Assembly: GCA_029256085.1 (NCBI GenBank)
Contig: JAQSYP010000004.1
Span: 124,001-188,000 of the forward strand
Length of the DNA stretch: 64,000 nucleotides
From: Caryophanales bacterium
GTDB lineage: Bacteria; Bacillota; Bacilli; CAJFEE01
Reading direction: 5' to 3'
The notes beneath the pieces are model-generated. The model ran no database searches, was not told where the DNA came from, and saw only the letters and a program-made list of their open reading frames with translations. The position numbers were made by a program, and so were the translations under genes. Shown piece by piece: positions 19,277 through 28,886 of the stretch; the stretch's first letter is position 1; every line of letters begins with the position of its first letter.

Positions 19277-20053
19277 ATGAAAAAGGGAAAAAATATAAAG
19301 TATGTAGGGGACTCTCGAGTTCCGCAAGATATTGATAAAAATATTCCAACTGATTTTTCACAATATGCTGGGAAAACGGAACCTTTTTATCCGAGTTTCT
19401 TATTAAAAGAATGGATGGTAGGAGCTGTATTTTTAGTTGCATTATTAGTTTTATCAGCGACACATGCTGCGCCTCTTGAAAGAATTGCAGATCCAAACGA
19501 CACTGCGTACATTCCATTACCAGATTGGTATTTTCTATTTTTATATGAATTCCTAAAATTCCCATATGCTTCTGGTCCGTATTTACCGATAGGAGCATTT
19601 GTTATCCCAGGAATTGCATTTGGAGCTTTATTTTTAGCTCCTTTTCTCGACCGTGGTCCAGAACGAAGACCGTTAAAAAGGCCAATTGCAACTGGTATGA
19701 TGCTACTAGCAATTGCTTCTATTTTCTATTTAACATGGTATTCTGTAGAACACCATGATTGGGAAGCAACAAAAAATCAAGGTAAAATTGTTGATATTCC
19801 TGGAGAAGACGCACCAGAAATTGATGTAAATGCAGACGGATATAAACTTTTAGTTACTTATGCTTGTACATCATGCCACGGTGATAAATTAAACGGTGGA
19901 GCAGCAGGACCTACCCTTATTAATTTAGGACTATCTTCTGATGAGGTTACTAAAATAGTAAAAGAGGGCAAAGGCGCAATGCCACCAGGATTATTTAAAG
20001 GAACAGATGAAGAATTAAAAACTTTATCAGATTATATTTCTAGTTTAAAATAG
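19277..20053 (+). CDS. qcrC: Menaquinol:cytochrome c reductase subunit IV-cytochrome c fusion
   Basis: QcrC joins a subunit IV-like part with membrane helices (near residues 48-68, 97-120 and 136-154) to a C-terminal cytochrome c domain. The heme c motif CTSCH lies near residue 203, and the axial Met is in EGKGAMPPGLF. I choose ATG 19277 because GTAGGAGGG lies just upstream. The length is 258 residues, close to the usual 255. PDWYFLFLYEFLK is the typical quinol-site motif. A strong hairpin after the gene ends the qcr operon or reduces read-through into ypjA. Confidence 0.97.
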   Translation: MKKGKNIKYVGDSRVPQDIDKNIPTDFSQYAGKTEPFYPSFLLKEWMVGAVFLVALLVLSATHAAPLERIADPNDTAYIPLPDWYFLFLYEFLKFPYASGPYLPIGAFVIPGIAFGALFLAPFLDRGPERRPLKRPIATGMMLLAIASIFYLTWYSVEHHDWEATKNQGKIVDIPGEDAPEIDVNADGYKLLVTYACTSCHGDKLNGGAAGPTLINLGLSSDEVTKIVKEGKGAMPPGLFKGTDEELKTLSDYISSLK

Positions 20054-20090
20054 ATTAAAAGGAGTGAACTCTCCTTTTAATCTTTTTTTT
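20053..20090 (+). terminator. Rho-independent terminator after qcrC
   Basis: The stem GATTAAAAGGAG / CTCCTTTTAATC is followed by eight T residues and begins on the last base of the qcrC stop. ypjA starts 14 bases after the T run, so ypjA may rely on read-through. Confidence 0.88.
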
Positions 20091-20103
20091 AATCGGAGGA
20101 TAT

Positions 20104-20682
20104 ATGCTGTACTATTTTTTAAAGCAAAAGTCATTTCTGTTAATATTATTAATAATAAATTTACTTGGCACAATCTATGGTTACATTTGGTATGGTGATC
20201 AACTATCTTCGACAAAGTGGCCCTTAGTAATTTTTGTTCCTGATAGCCCGACTGCAAGCCTTTTCTTTTGTATCGTTCTTATTTTCTTTCTATTAGGTAA
20301 GAATTCAGGGCTATTCGAAGCTTTAGCTTTGCTTACTTTATTCAAATATGGAATATGGGCAGTAGCAATGAATATTTTTGTTCTGATTGAGACGGGTTCA
20401 CTACACTGGACTGGATATATGTTAATGGCATCTCACTTAGCTATGGCAATCCAAGGATTACTTTATATTCCGTTTTATAAAATTAATAAACTTCATTTTA
20501 ATATAGCAGCACTTATGTTGGTTCATAATGAAATAATAGATTACATATTTGATGTAATGCCAAGTTACTCAGTGTTAAGTTACTATCAAAATTTAATTGG
20601 TTATTTTACATTTTGGCTTTCAATTTTTACGATTTTAATGTGCTACTTTTTAATTAACAAAAGTAATAAAATAACTATTTAA
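20104..20682 (+). CDS. ypjA: DUF1405 family membrane protein YpjA
   Basis: The 192-residue integral membrane protein has about five hydrophobic helices (near residues 10-28, 47-66, 72-92, 103-125 and 165-188). The motif YGYIWYGDQLSSTKWPLVIFV and the location after qcrC match YpjA (DUF1405). ATG follows CGGAGGATAT. Function unknown; its place between qcrC and ypjB is conserved in Bacillus. Confidence 0.88.
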   Translation: MLYYFLKQKSFLLILLIINLLGTIYGYIWYGDQLSSTKWPLVIFVPDSPTASLFFCIVLIFFLLGKNSGLFEALALLTLFKYGIWAVAMNIFVLIETGSLHWTGYMLMASHLAMAIQGLLYIPFYKINKLHFNIAALMLVHNEIIDYIFDVMPSYSVLSYYQNLIGYFTFWLSIFTILMCYFLINKSNKITI

Positions 20683-20752
20683 ACTTCGCTTTTGTTCTAC
20701 TCTTGTCCACCTTTTCATAATATTAATTATGATATTTAGGAGGGACGAGTAC

Positions 20753-21535
20753 ATGAGGAAATTTATAATATTATTCACTACACTATGCCTAGCATCAATT
20801 ACTTTTTTGGATTCTAAATTTTTCTCTCCAAAAGAATATAATTGGAAGAATATAGATGTAGCATCACAAGAAGCTCTAACATTAGCCGAAAATGGAAAAA
20901 ATGATAAGATGCTCTTAGTTTTAGATGATATAGAGACACAGACAAAATCATCTATCGAGATAGACAATAATACTAAAAGATTGTTTAGTATTTTGATTAA
21001 CGACGTAAAAACTAATACAATAACATCAAATCATAATTTATATACTTCAGTATTAAAAGTGCGTTTATTAAGTGATGCACTATATTCGAAATATGATCCT
21101 TTATGGCTACAATATGAAACTCACTTAGAAGAATCAGTTTCAGAATTAATTAGTTTATATGAAGCTAATGATGAAGTTAATTATGATATAACGTTAAACA
21201 ATTTTTTAAACAAATATGAAAATATATATGCAAGTTTATTAGTAGATGTTGACCAGGATGATTTAGTACGTGTTGATGCAAAAGTCAATTACCTTGACTT
21301 TTATAGAAAATCAAAAGATACTAATACTATGTATGAAACTCAACTATATTCCTTACAGAACGACTTAGATATCTTATTTAAAAATGCTAAAAAAGATGAT
21401 TCTGATCCAACATTTTTATGGATACTATTTACCACAGGCAGTATAATTATATCTACACTTACATATGTTGGCTGGAGGAAATATAGAGGAGAAAAAGAAG
21501 ATAAATATAAGGTTAAACAATCTTCAGAGGAATAA
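20753..21535 (+). CDS. ypjB: Sporulation protein YpjB
   Basis: The 260-residue protein has an N-terminal signal-like hydrophobic segment (MRKFIILFTTLCLASITFL), a long charged helical middle, and one C-terminal membrane helix (FLWILFTTGSIIISTLTYVGW) followed by a basic tail. That layout and the ypjA-ypjB position match the YpjB sporulation family, whose exact role is unclear. I choose ATG 20753 because GGAGGGACG lies upstream; an in-frame start at 20729 lies before it. Confidence 0.82.
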   Translation: MRKFIILFTTLCLASITFLDSKFFSPKEYNWKNIDVASQEALTLAENGKNDKMLLVLDDIETQTKSSIEIDNNTKRLFSILINDVKTNTITSNHNLYTSVLKVRLLSDALYSKYDPLWLQYETHLEESVSELISLYEANDEVNYDITLNNFLNKYENIYASLLVDVDQDDLVRVDAKVNYLDFYRKSKDTNTMYETQLYSLQNDLDILFKNAKKDDSDPTFLWILFTTGSIIISTLTYVGWRKYRGEKEDKYKVKQSSEE

Positions 21536-21558
21536 TATAAATTTAGGAGGTAATAATT

Positions 21559-22248
21559 TTGGGTTTAGGTTCGTATTTAATTTACATCGTCATTATTATG
21601 GCAATCCCTCTACTTGCACAAATGAGAGTTAAAGGCGCATATGCAAAATATTCAAAAATTGAGAGTCAATATGGCTATACAGGATATGAAGTAGCTAGAA
21701 AGATATTAGACAATTCAGGATTGTATCAAGTAAAAGTTGAAGAAACGCCTGGATCATTGTCTGACCACTACGATCCTCGTACAAGAACTGTTAGATTATC
21801 TACTAATAACTACTATGGAAAATCACTTGCAGGTGCAGCCGTTGCTGCTCACGAAGTAGGTCACGCAGTTCAACATGATAGAAAGTACGCATTTTTATCT
21901 TTCAGGCATTTATTATTTCCTGTAGCTAACTTTGGTTCTAGTCTCTCTTGGATTTTTATAATGATTGGATTATTTACTCAAGCAACTGGTTTATTTGCAA
22001 TTGGTATTGCTCTTCTAGCAGTTGGAGTGTTGTTTCAAATTGTTACTTTACCAGTAGAATTCAATGCTTCTACTAGAGCAATGGCTATGTTAACTAATTA
22101 CAACATTATTACACCTGAGGAAGTAAAGCCATCAAAGAAAGTTCTGCAAGCTGCAGCATTAACTTATGTTGCTGCAACTTTAGTTGCGGTTGCAGAACTA
22201 GTAAGACTTGTTTTAATGTTTACAGGTTTCGGAAATAGTGATGATTAA
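21559..22248 (+). CDS. Zinc metallopeptidase, YugP family (membrane)
   Basis: The 229-residue protein carries the metalloprotease signature AAHEVGHAVQHDRKYAF near residue 94, with the HExxH zinc ligands. Membrane helices lie near residues 3-17, 125-160 and 190-220. It resembles YugP (PF04298, neutral zinc metallopeptidase). Its substrate is unknown. The start is TTG after TTTAGGAGG. It lies between ypjB and the YitT-family gene and is followed by a terminator and two intergenic repeats. Confidence 0.9.
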   Translation: MGLGSYLIYIVIIMAIPLLAQMRVKGAYAKYSKIESQYGYTGYEVARKILDNSGLYQVKVEETPGSLSDHYDPRTRTVRLSTNNYYGKSLAGAAVAAHEVGHAVQHDRKYAFLSFRHLLFPVANFGSSLSWIFIMIGLFTQATGLFAIGIALLAVGVLFQIVTLPVEFNASTRAMAMLTNYNIITPEEVKPSKKVLQAAALTYVAATLVAVAELVRLVLMFTGFGNSDD

Positions 22249-22267
22249 ATATATTTTAATTAGTTAA

Positions 22268-22292
22268 AGCATCGAGAACTCGATGCTTTTTG
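22268..22292 (+). terminator. Rho-independent terminator after the metallopeptidase gene
   Basis: The stem AGCATCGAG / CTCGATGCT with a short AA-type loop is followed by TTTT. Confidence 0.85.
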
Positions 22293-22300
22293 TTAGCTAT

Positions 22301-22400
22301 AAGGAAAGTATAACTTCTGCGTAGTTTATACTTTCCTAACGCATAAGTGCAACTACGGCTCTGCCGTCCTCTAAAAGCTCGGCAATCGCCGAGTTTTCTT
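22301..22400. repeat. Intergenic repeat, family A (copy A1)
   Basis: An inverted repeat with arms AGGAAAGTATA / TATACTTTCCT is followed by CTAACGCATAAGTGCAAC and a second palindromic part with ACGGCTCTGCCGT and CTCGGCAATCGCCGAG. The same order is found at 38650-38745 and, inverted and shortened, at 33753-33830. It lies between convergent genes. Confidence 0.75.
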
Positions 22401-22459
22401 GATTACTAGGTGAAAAGCTTATAGTTATAAGTCGAGAAGCTTAACTACTAAAATTACTC

Positions 22460-22510
22460 TTTGTTGATTTGCGCTTCCGGCGGTCACTTTCCTTGGGCAC
22501 GGATTTTAAA
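22460..22510. repeat. Partial intergenic repeat, family B (copy B2)
   Basis: TTGATTTGCGCTTCCGGCGG and CTTTCCTTGGGCACGG match the left part of the family B elements; the right arm is missing. Together with A1 it fills most of the gap 22249-22555, which has no gene. Confidence 0.5.
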
Positions 22511-22555
22511 AAAGACTGAAATGTCTACAGTCTTTACGATTATGGTATCAGTTTT

Positions 22556-23431
22556 TTAATTTGCGGTTATCGGATTTTTATTTTCATCTAGCGTAAATCC
22601 TTCGCCAAGAACATCATGTACATCTGTTACAGCAACAAACGCGTGAGGATCAACAGAAGTAATTACAGATTTTAATTTTACTAGCTCATATTTTTCAACA
22701 ACACAATACAAAACATTTCTTTCAAGTTTTGTATAAGTTCCAGTTCCCTTTAATAGAGTAACTCCTCGCTCCATTTCTAAGTGTATCTTTTGCGAGATTT
22801 CGTCATTATATTCTGAAATGATTAATGCACCTTTTGCAACGTAAGCTCCTTCTTGCATAAAATCAATTACTCTAGCACCTACAAAAACAGCTATTAAAGT
22901 ATACATTGCCTCTTTATAATTTAAATATGTTAACAACGATAGCAAAATTACACCCGCATCTATTAGAAACATAGTTTTTCCCATACTAACGCCTGCATAC
23001 TTCTGCGCTAATCTAGCAATAATATCAGCGCCTCCAGTAGTACCACCAAATTTAAAAATTATGCCAAGGCCCATACCTATAAATGCACCAGCAAACAATG
23101 AAGCTAGTGTTAAATCATCCTTTAGATATATATCAATAGTAATCCTCTGGAATATCCAAAGAAATAACGATACACTAAATGTGCCAATCAACGTATAAAT
23201 TAATGTATTTCTTCCAAGCAGTTTCCAACCAATAATAAATAATGGAATATTTAGTATTATGTTAGAATAAGAGGGATCTATTTTAAATAAGGAGTATAAA
23301 ATAAGAGTTATACCTGTCACTCCGCCTTCTGCTAAATTGTTAGCAATATTAAAGTTAACAATTCCAAAAGAGAATATTGCAGCCCCAATTAAAATGAAAA
23401 ATATATTTAAAAACTTAAGACCAAAGAACAT
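22556..23431 (-). CDS. ypjC: YitT family membrane protein (YpjC-like)
   Basis: The 291-residue protein has five to six membrane helices in its first 190 residues and a soluble C-terminal DUF2179 domain (about residues 205-285, with RGVTLLKGTGTYTK). GTTGGADIIARLAQKYAGVSMG is typical of the YitT/DUF161 family. The function is unknown. It is transcribed divergently from ypjD, and its position between ypjB and ypjD matches ypjC of B. subtilis. The ribosome binding site (AAGGTAGG) is modest. The strand agrees with a separate promoter in the 135-base gap before ypjD. Confidence 0.9.
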   Translation of the reverse strand: MFFGLKFLNIFFILIGAAIFSFGIVNFNIANNLAEGGVTGITLILYSLFKIDPSYSNIILNIPLFIIGWKLLGRNTLIYTLIGTFSVSLFLWIFQRITIDIYLKDDLTLASLFAGAFIGMGLGIIFKFGGTTGGADIIARLAQKYAGVSMGKTMFLIDAGVILLSLLTYLNYKEAMYTLIAVFVGARVIDFMQEGAYVAKGALIISEYNDEISQKIHLEMERGVTLLKGTGTYTKLERNVLYCVVEKYELVKLKSVITSVDPHAFVAVTDVHDVLGEGFTLDENKNPITAN

Positions 23432-23566
23432 AATGTACCTACCTTAATAAGAATTTTTTTCTCATCTGTAAATTATAGAATATGCGCACTAACATTGCAA
23501 TTTTGTTTAAAATACGGCATTGTATTATTAAGGTAAATTATAGTAATTTATAAAGGTGGTAGTCTA

Positions 23567-23908
23567 ATGACATTATCCTTAAACGAAATGCAAAAGGAAG
23601 TAGATGATTATATCTCTCAGTATAAGGAAGGCTATTTTTCCCCACTTGTTATGCTCGCAAGATTTACTGAAGAATTAGGGGAACTATCTAGAGAAATTAA
23701 TCATAGATATGGTGAAAAACCAAAAAAATTATCTGAAGCTGATAAGGCGTTGGAAGAAGAGCTTGGTGATATTTTATTTGTCTTAACGTGCATGGCAAAT
23801 AGTCTAAATATTAACTTAGAAAGTTCACACAAATATGTAATGAATAAGTATCAAACGCGTGATAAAGATCGATGGACAAAAATTGATAACGATGAGGTGG
23901 AGAAATGA
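23567..23908 (+). CDS. ypjD: MazG-like nucleotide pyrophosphohydrolase YpjD
   Basis: The 113-residue all-helical protein of the MazG-like family hydrolyses nucleoside triphosphates to monophosphates, probably for pool sanitation. The metal-binding acidic residues are in ARFTEELGELSREIN (EExxE) and KALEEELGDILFVL (EExxD). ATG follows AAGGTGGTAG. Its stop overlaps the dapB start (ATGA), as expected for the ypjD-dapB operon. Confidence 0.93.
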   Translation: MTLSLNEMQKEVDDYISQYKEGYFSPLVMLARFTEELGELSREINHRYGEKPKKLSEADKALEEELGDILFVLTCMANSLNINLESSHKYVMNKYQTRDKDRWTKIDNDEVEK

Positions 23909-24687
23909 TAAATATAGTATTAGCAGGACCAAGAGGAAAAATGGGACAAGAAGCATTGAAGATGATTGCTAGTGAGAAGAATTTTAAGCTATTAGCTGTT
24001 GTAGATAGAATTATAGATCCTAATTTATTATCGCAATTAGATAGTTATGACATGAAAGAGACTATTATTGCAACCGATATCGAGGAATGTTTTAGGAATG
24101 TTAAACCAGATGTTTTTGTAGATTTAACAAATCCTGAAGTAGGTAGATCGAATACTTTATGTGCAATAAGGCACGGTATTAGAAGTGTTATTGGTACAAC
24201 TGGGTTTTCAACAGAAGATATTGAATCACTTAGTAAGCAATGTGAGGAAAATGAAACAGGCTGCATTATTGCCCCTAATTTTGCGATTGGTGCAATTTTA
24301 ATGATGAAATTTTCTCAATTGGCAGCAAAGTTTATGCCAGATGTAGAAATTATTGAACTTCATCATGATCAAAAAAAGGATTCACCATCTGGTACTGCAC
24401 TTAAAACAGCTCAATTAATAAATGAATCTAGGGGTGAAGGAGCTGCTATCAAAATTGACAACGGTCCTGCTAGAGGCATTGAGATTAGTGGTATTAATAT
24501 ACATAGTGTAAGATTAAACGGATTAGTTGCACACCAAGAAGTAATTTTCGGTGGGACAGGCCAATCACTTACAATAAAACATGACTCATATAATCGTACT
24601 TCTTTTATGACAGGATTAAAACTATCAATTAATTCTGTAATGAATATTAATACTTTAGTATACGGACTTGAGAACATTATTGAATAG
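23905..24687 (+). CDS. dapB: 4-hydroxy-tetrahydrodipicolinate reductase
   Basis: DapB reduces the DapA product with NAD(P)H on the way to diaminopimelate and lysine, needed for peptidoglycan and for spore dipicolinate. The nucleotide-binding loop GPRGKMGQEA is at residues 8-17, and the catalytic segment ELHHDQKKDSPSGTAL (His pair and Lys) is near 152. The length is 260 residues. ATG follows GAGGTGGAG and overlaps the ypjD stop. In B. subtilis mgsA (methylglyoxal synthase) follows dapB; here bshB1 follows directly. Confidence 0.97.
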   Translation: MINIVLAGPRGKMGQEALKMIASEKNFKLLAVVDRIIDPNLLSQLDSYDMKETIIATDIEECFRNVKPDVFVDLTNPEVGRSNTLCAIRHGIRSVIGTTGFSTEDIESLSKQCEENETGCIIAPNFAIGAILMMKFSQLAAKFMPDVEIIELHHDQKKDSPSGTALKTAQLINESRGEGAAIKIDNGPARGIEISGINIHSVRLNGLVAHQEVIFGGTGQSLTIKHDSYNRTSFMTGLKLSINSVMNINTLVYGLENIIE

Positions 24688-24701
24688 TTAGGTGAGCTTA
24701 T

Positions 24702-25409
24702 ATGTTAGACGAACTAGATGTTTTATGTTTTGGTGCACATCCTGATGATGTTGAAATAGGAATGGCAGGAACAATTTCTAAAATGACAGAAAAAGGCTTG
24801 AAAGTTGGCATTATTGATCTTACTCAGGCTGAAATGTCTTCAAATGGGGATGTTAATTTAAGACAAACAGAAGCCAGTAATGCTGCAGATATTCTTAAAA
24901 TTTCACTTAGAAAAAATCTATTTCTAAAAGATAGAAGTCTATATGTTACTGAAGAAACTGTTAACTTAGTAGTTGATGTTATTAGAAGATATAAACCGAA
25001 GGTAGTATTTTCACCATATTTTGAGGATAGACATCCTGACCACGGGAATTGTTCTAAAATAATTAAAGAAGCAGTATTTTCTGCTGGTATAAGGAAATGG
25101 AAGGCTAATGAAAATTTGGATGCATTTAGGCCTACTAATCATTTCTACTATATTATCAATGGTTATCAAAAGCCAACATTTGCAGTAGATATCTCTGAAC
25201 ATTTGGATTGTAAAATAAAGGCATTAGAAGCTTATGAATCTCAATTTTTTTCAAACGATAAATCAATTAGTACGCCATTAACTAATAATTATATTAACGC
25301 TATAATTGCAAGGGATACTGTTATAGGTAACCAACTCGGAGTTAAGTATGCAGAAGGATTTATCTCTGAGACAAGTCTTCTAGTTGATTTAAGTATATTT
25401 GGGGTGTAA
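24702..25409 (+). CDS. bshB1: Bacillithiol biosynthesis deacetylase BshB1
   Basis: BshB1 removes the acetyl group from GlcNAc-malate in the second step of bacillithiol synthesis. It is a LmbE-like zinc deacetylase: AHPDDVEIGMAG (residues 13-24) holds the metal ligands, and YFEDRHPDHGNCSKI near residue 107 the second part of the site. The length is 235 residues. ATG follows AGGTGAGC. It is immediately before bshA, so two pathway enzymes are together. Confidence 0.95.
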   Translation: MLDELDVLCFGAHPDDVEIGMAGTISKMTEKGLKVGIIDLTQAEMSSNGDVNLRQTEASNAADILKISLRKNLFLKDRSLYVTEETVNLVVDVIRRYKPKVVFSPYFEDRHPDHGNCSKIIKEAVFSAGIRKWKANENLDAFRPTNHFYYIINGYQKPTFAVDISEHLDCKIKALEAYESQFFSNDKSISTPLTNNYINAIIARDTVIGNQLGVKYAEGFISETSLLVDLSIFGV

Positions 25410-25412
25410 AAA

Positions 25413-26558
25413 ATGAAATTAAAAATAGGGATAACGTGTTATCCGAGTGTAGGCGGTTCTGGGGTTATTGCAACTGAACTTGGAAAATTATTGGCTGAAA
25501 AAGGACATCAAATTCATTTTATAACTTCAGGCATTCCATTCAGGCTTAATAAAATTTATCCGAATATTTTCTATCATGAAGTTGAGGTAAATAAATACTC
25601 AGTTTTTCAATATCCTCCATATGATCTTACTTTAGCCTCAAGAATGGCTGAAGTTGCAAATACGGAAGGGTTAGATTTATTACATGTTCATTATGCAATA
25701 CCACATGCAGTATGTGCATACCTGGCAAAAAAAATGCTTAATAATAAAATTAAAGTTATAACAACACTCCACGGTACAGATATAACTGTTCTTGGTGAAG
25801 ATCCGTCGTTAATTGACTTAATTAAATTTGGAATTGAAAAGTCGGATACCGTAACAGCCGTTTCAGAAATGCTTGCTGAACAAACCAAACAAATACTATG
25901 TAAAGATAAAGAAATTAATACTGTTTACAACTTCGTAGATGAGAGAACATACTATCGACGTCATGAATCTAGTCTTAAAAGTGATTACGGTATACTTCCA
26001 GATGAAAAAGTTATAATTCATGTTTCAAACTTTAGATTAGTTAAAAGGGTAGATGACGTTATACGTGCATTTGCATTAATTAATGATAAAGTACAATCGA
26101 AATTATTGCTTGTTGGTGATGGACCTGAATACCGAAATGCAAAAAAACTTGTAAAAGATCTTAAGTTATGTAGTAAGGTTCTTTTTTTAGGTAAGCAAGA
26201 ACAGATAGAGGAACTATATTCGATAAGTGATTTAAAGCTACTTCTTTCGCAAAAAGAAAGTTTCGGACTTGTATTACTTGAAGCAATGGCTTGTGGTGTA
26301 CCGTGTATTGGTACTAATATCGGTGGCATACCAGAAGTAATAGTTGAAGGTTTTAATGGTTATTTATGTGAATTAGGTAACTATGAAGAAGCTGCTGAGA
26401 AGGCTATTAAACTATTAACAGACAGTAAATTACATAAACAATTCAGTGATAATGCCCAAGCAATCATTCTAAAGAAATTTAGTTCTGAGGGAATAGTTTC
26501 ACAATATGAGCAAATTTATTATAGTACTTTGGGGCTGAATGCAAATGTCTCTCTTTAA
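25413..26558 (+). CDS. bshA: N-acetyl-alpha-D-glucosaminyl L-malate synthase BshA
   Basis: BshA is a GT4-family glycosyltransferase that joins UDP-GlcNAc to L-malate, the first step of bacillithiol synthesis. The N-terminal [20 protein letters not shown], the middle [12 protein letters not shown], and the C-terminal E-x7-E region [20 protein letters not shown] are typical. The length is 381 residues. It starts three bases after bshB1 and its end overlaps the cca start, so it is part of a tight operon. Confidence 0.96.
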   Translation: MKLKIGITCYPSVGGSGVIATELGKLLAEKGHQIHFITSGIPFRLNKIYPNIFYHEVEVNKYSVFQYPPYDLTLASRMAEVANTEGLDLLHVHYAIPHAVCAYLAKKMLNNKIKVITTLHGTDITVLGEDPSLIDLIKFGIEKSDTVTAVSEMLAEQTKQILCKDKEINTVYNFVDERTYYRRHESSLKSDYGILPDEKVIIHVSNFRLVKRVDDVIRAFALINDKVQSKLLLVGDGPEYRNAKKLVKDLKLCSKVLFLGKQEQIEELYSISDLKLLLSQKESFGLVLLEAMACGVPCIGTNIGGIPEVIVEGFNGYLCELGNYEEAAEKAIKLLTDSKLHKQFSDNAQAIILKKFSSEGIVSQYEQIYYSTLGLNANVSL

Positions 26559-27732
26559 TATTGGTAAAGAAGTAATTCAAGTTTTAAAAAAAAATAATCA
26601 TAAAGCTTACTTCGTCGGTGGTTGTGTAAGAGATTATTTACTAAATAGAAAAGTAAACGATATTGATATTGCTACTTCTGCTACCCCTGATGAGATTATT
26701 GAAATATTCCCAAGAACGGTACCAATTGGACTAAAACATGGGACTGTGCTCATATTGCACAATGATATTGGTATAGAAATTACGACCTTTCGTTCAGAAG
26801 GTAATTATTCTGATAATAGGCATCCATCAAATGTAGAATTCATAAAGTCATTGGAAAAAGATTTATCGAGAAGAGATTTTACAATTAATGCAATAGCAAT
26901 GGATGAAATTTTTAATATTACTGACCCGTTTAATGGACACAATGATCTTATTAATAAGACAATCCGTACCGTGGGTAATCCAGATGAACGTTTTTCTGAG
27001 GATGCATTAAGAATTATGAGAGCCCTTAGATTCATGTCTCAGTTAGATTTCACAATTGAGTATAAAACATTTAATTCATTAGTGAAAAATAGTTACTTAC
27101 TCAAAAATATTGCTATCGAAAGAATTGTTAGTGAATTTGAGAAATTGATACTAGGTGAAAATGCTGTTGAGAGTTTAAATGCGTTCTTCGAAAATAATAT
27201 ACACACGCACTTACCAAATATAGTTTTAAATAATTGTAAAGCTACTAAAAAATTCACTAAGCTAAATACCCTCGAAGAAAGATGGGCTTACCTTATGATT
27301 TCTGGTAATTATGAGACGCCAAAGGAAGTACTAAAATTATTAAAGCTTCCTAATAATAAAATTAAACAAATAGAAATACTAACAAGTGGTTTTTATAAAA
27401 TTATTAATCATAATTTAAATGAAAAATTTATTTATGAATATGGCCTGAATAATACTTTAAGTATAAATAAATTAAATTTTGCAATTAATAACACGGGTGT
27501 TTCAGATGAATTTATAAACAAAATGTACGAATGTATGCCTATTAAATCTCGAAATGACCTTTGTATTGACGGACATTCATTAGTTGATACTGTAGGAATC
27601 AAAAAGGGGATTTGGGTAAAGGAATTACTTGAAGAAATTGAGTTATTAGTACTTAACGGAACTATAGAAAACGATATGCATGAGATTCAGGAGTGGATAA
27701 AAACTTGCAAACTTCAACAATACAAAAATTAA
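26539..27732 (+). CDS. cca: CCA tRNA nucleotidyltransferase
   Basis: Cca adds or repairs the 3' CCA end of tRNAs. The class II catalytic segment [20 protein letters not shown] near residues 24-43 contains the DxD pair, followed by ATSATPDEI; later [11 protein letters not shown] and [17 protein letters not shown] are family motifs. The length is 397 residues. ATG 26539 overlaps the end of bshA by 20 bases; ATG 26545 is an alternative because the GGGGC site could serve either. The birA start lies inside its 3' end. Confidence 0.95.
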   Translation: MQMSLFNIGKEVIQVLKKNNHKAYFVGGCVRDYLLNRKVNDIDIATSATPDEIIEIFPRTVPIGLKHGTVLILHNDIGIEITTFRSEGNYSDNRHPSNVEFIKSLEKDLSRRDFTINAIAMDEIFNITDPFNGHNDLINKTIRTVGNPDERFSEDALRIMRALRFMSQLDFTIEYKTFNSLVKNSYLLKNIAIERIVSEFEKLILGENAVESLNAFFENNIHTHLPNIVLNNCKATKKFTKLNTLEERWAYLMISGNYETPKEVLKLLKLPNNKIKQIEILTSGFYKIINHNLNEKFIYEYGLNNTLSINKLNFAINNTGVSDEFINKMYECMPIKSRNDLCIDGHSLVDTVGIKKGIWVKELLEEIELLVLNGTIENDMHEIQEWIKTCKLQQYKN

Positions 27733-28691
27733 TTTTCTTGCTTGTTAATAATGATAACGAATTTCTATCAGGCCAGAAACTAAGTGCTGAACTAGGAGTG
27801 TCAAGAACAGCAGTTTGGAAGCACATTGAAGAATTAAGAAAAGAAGGATATGACATAGAGGCAGTTGCTAGAAAAGGATATAAGTTACTCAGTATTCCAG
27901 ATGCGATAACTGCAAAAGAGATATTAAATAATTTATCAACAAATATTTTTGGTAAAGATATATTTTTCTATCAAGTTGTAACATCTACACAAAAAATTGC
28001 AACTGAAATGGCAATGTCTGGAGCTGCTGAAGGTACTGTTATAGTAGCGGAAGAACAGACGGAAGGCAGAGGTCGTTTGCAAAGAAAATGGCATACACCT
28101 AGTGGTAATTCGGTGGCAATGAGTATTATAATTCGTCCACGAATCCTTCTAAGCTCTACGCCACACTTCACTTTGCTTGTTGCAGTTAGTATTGTAAAAG
28201 CAATAAAAGATATATCAACGCTAAATCCCAAAATAAAGTGGCCAAACGATATTCTTATTAATGGAAAAAAAAGTGTTGGGATTCTTACAGAATTGAATGC
28301 CGAGGCAGATCAAATAAATTTCTTAATTGTTGGTATCGGAATAAATGTTAACCAAGTAATTGATGATTTACCTAAAGAAATACAAAATATTGCAACTTCT
28401 CTTGCTATTGAAGATGGTAAGAAATTTCGTAGAGCAGAACTAATTAGATCAATTTTAACTAATCTAGAATACTTTTATGAAAAATATATAAAAGAAGGTT
28501 TTACATCAATAAAAGATATTTGGGAAAAAGAATCATGCACAATAGGTGAGAATATAATTGCAAAAACATCATTAGAAACAATCGAAGGTAGAGCTGTTGG
28601 CATCACTAATGATGGAATACTTCTGTTAGAGGACAAAGAAGGTAATATTCATAATATAATAAGTGGAGATATTTTTATTGACACAAAATAA
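27705..28691 (+). CDS. birA: Biotin-protein ligase / biotin repressor BirA
   Basis: BirA attaches biotin to carboxylases and represses biotin genes. It has an N-terminal winged helix-turn-helix (GQKLSAELGVSRTAVWKHIE) and the ligase core, with the biotinyl-adenylate loop GRGRLQRKWHTPSGN and KWPNDILINGKKSVGILTE. I favour TTG 27705 because the protein then lines up with the B. subtilis start and CAGGAG lies upstream (spacing 12, slightly long); GTG 27693 is the alternative. It overlaps the cca end. The length is 328 residues. Confidence 0.93.
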   Translation: MQTSTIQKLIFLLVNNDNEFLSGQKLSAELGVSRTAVWKHIEELRKEGYDIEAVARKGYKLLSIPDAITAKEILNNLSTNIFGKDIFFYQVVTSTQKIATEMAMSGAAEGTVIVAEEQTEGRGRLQRKWHTPSGNSVAMSIIIRPRILLSSTPHFTLLVAVSIVKAIKDISTLNPKIKWPNDILINGKKSVGILTELNAEADQINFLIVGIGINVNQVIDDLPKEIQNIATSLAIEDGKKFRRAELIRSILTNLEYFYEKYIKEGFTSIKDIWEKESCTIGENIIAKTSLETIEGRAVGITNDGILLLEDKEGNIHNIISGDIFIDTK

Positions 28692-28817
28692 AAATATAAT
28701 ATACTTACTTTGGGCAGTATCTAAATGAACTGCACCTTTTATTTTTAATAACACTATAATTCTGCCTTGATCAAATTGACTAGGACAGAGGGAATATACC
28801 GATTTATTAAAGCTATT

Positions 28818-28846
28818 CTCCTGCCTTTTTTTGCAGGAGTTTTTTA
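28818..28846 (+). terminator. Rho-independent terminator between birA and panB
   Basis: The stem CTCCTGC / GCAGGAG with an eight-base loop is followed by six T residues. It lies 41 bases before panB, so it either ends the bsh-cca-birA transcript or acts as a leader terminator. The 195-base gap has no other clear feature. Confidence 0.85.
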
Positions 28847-28886
28847 TTAAGTCGAATGACCTCTTCAGAAATAACAGGAGGACAAT

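Noticed and set aside
28692..28886. T-box or other riboswitch before panB
   Set aside because: No AGGGTGG-type T-box motif or other leader signature is visible; only one terminator hairpin.
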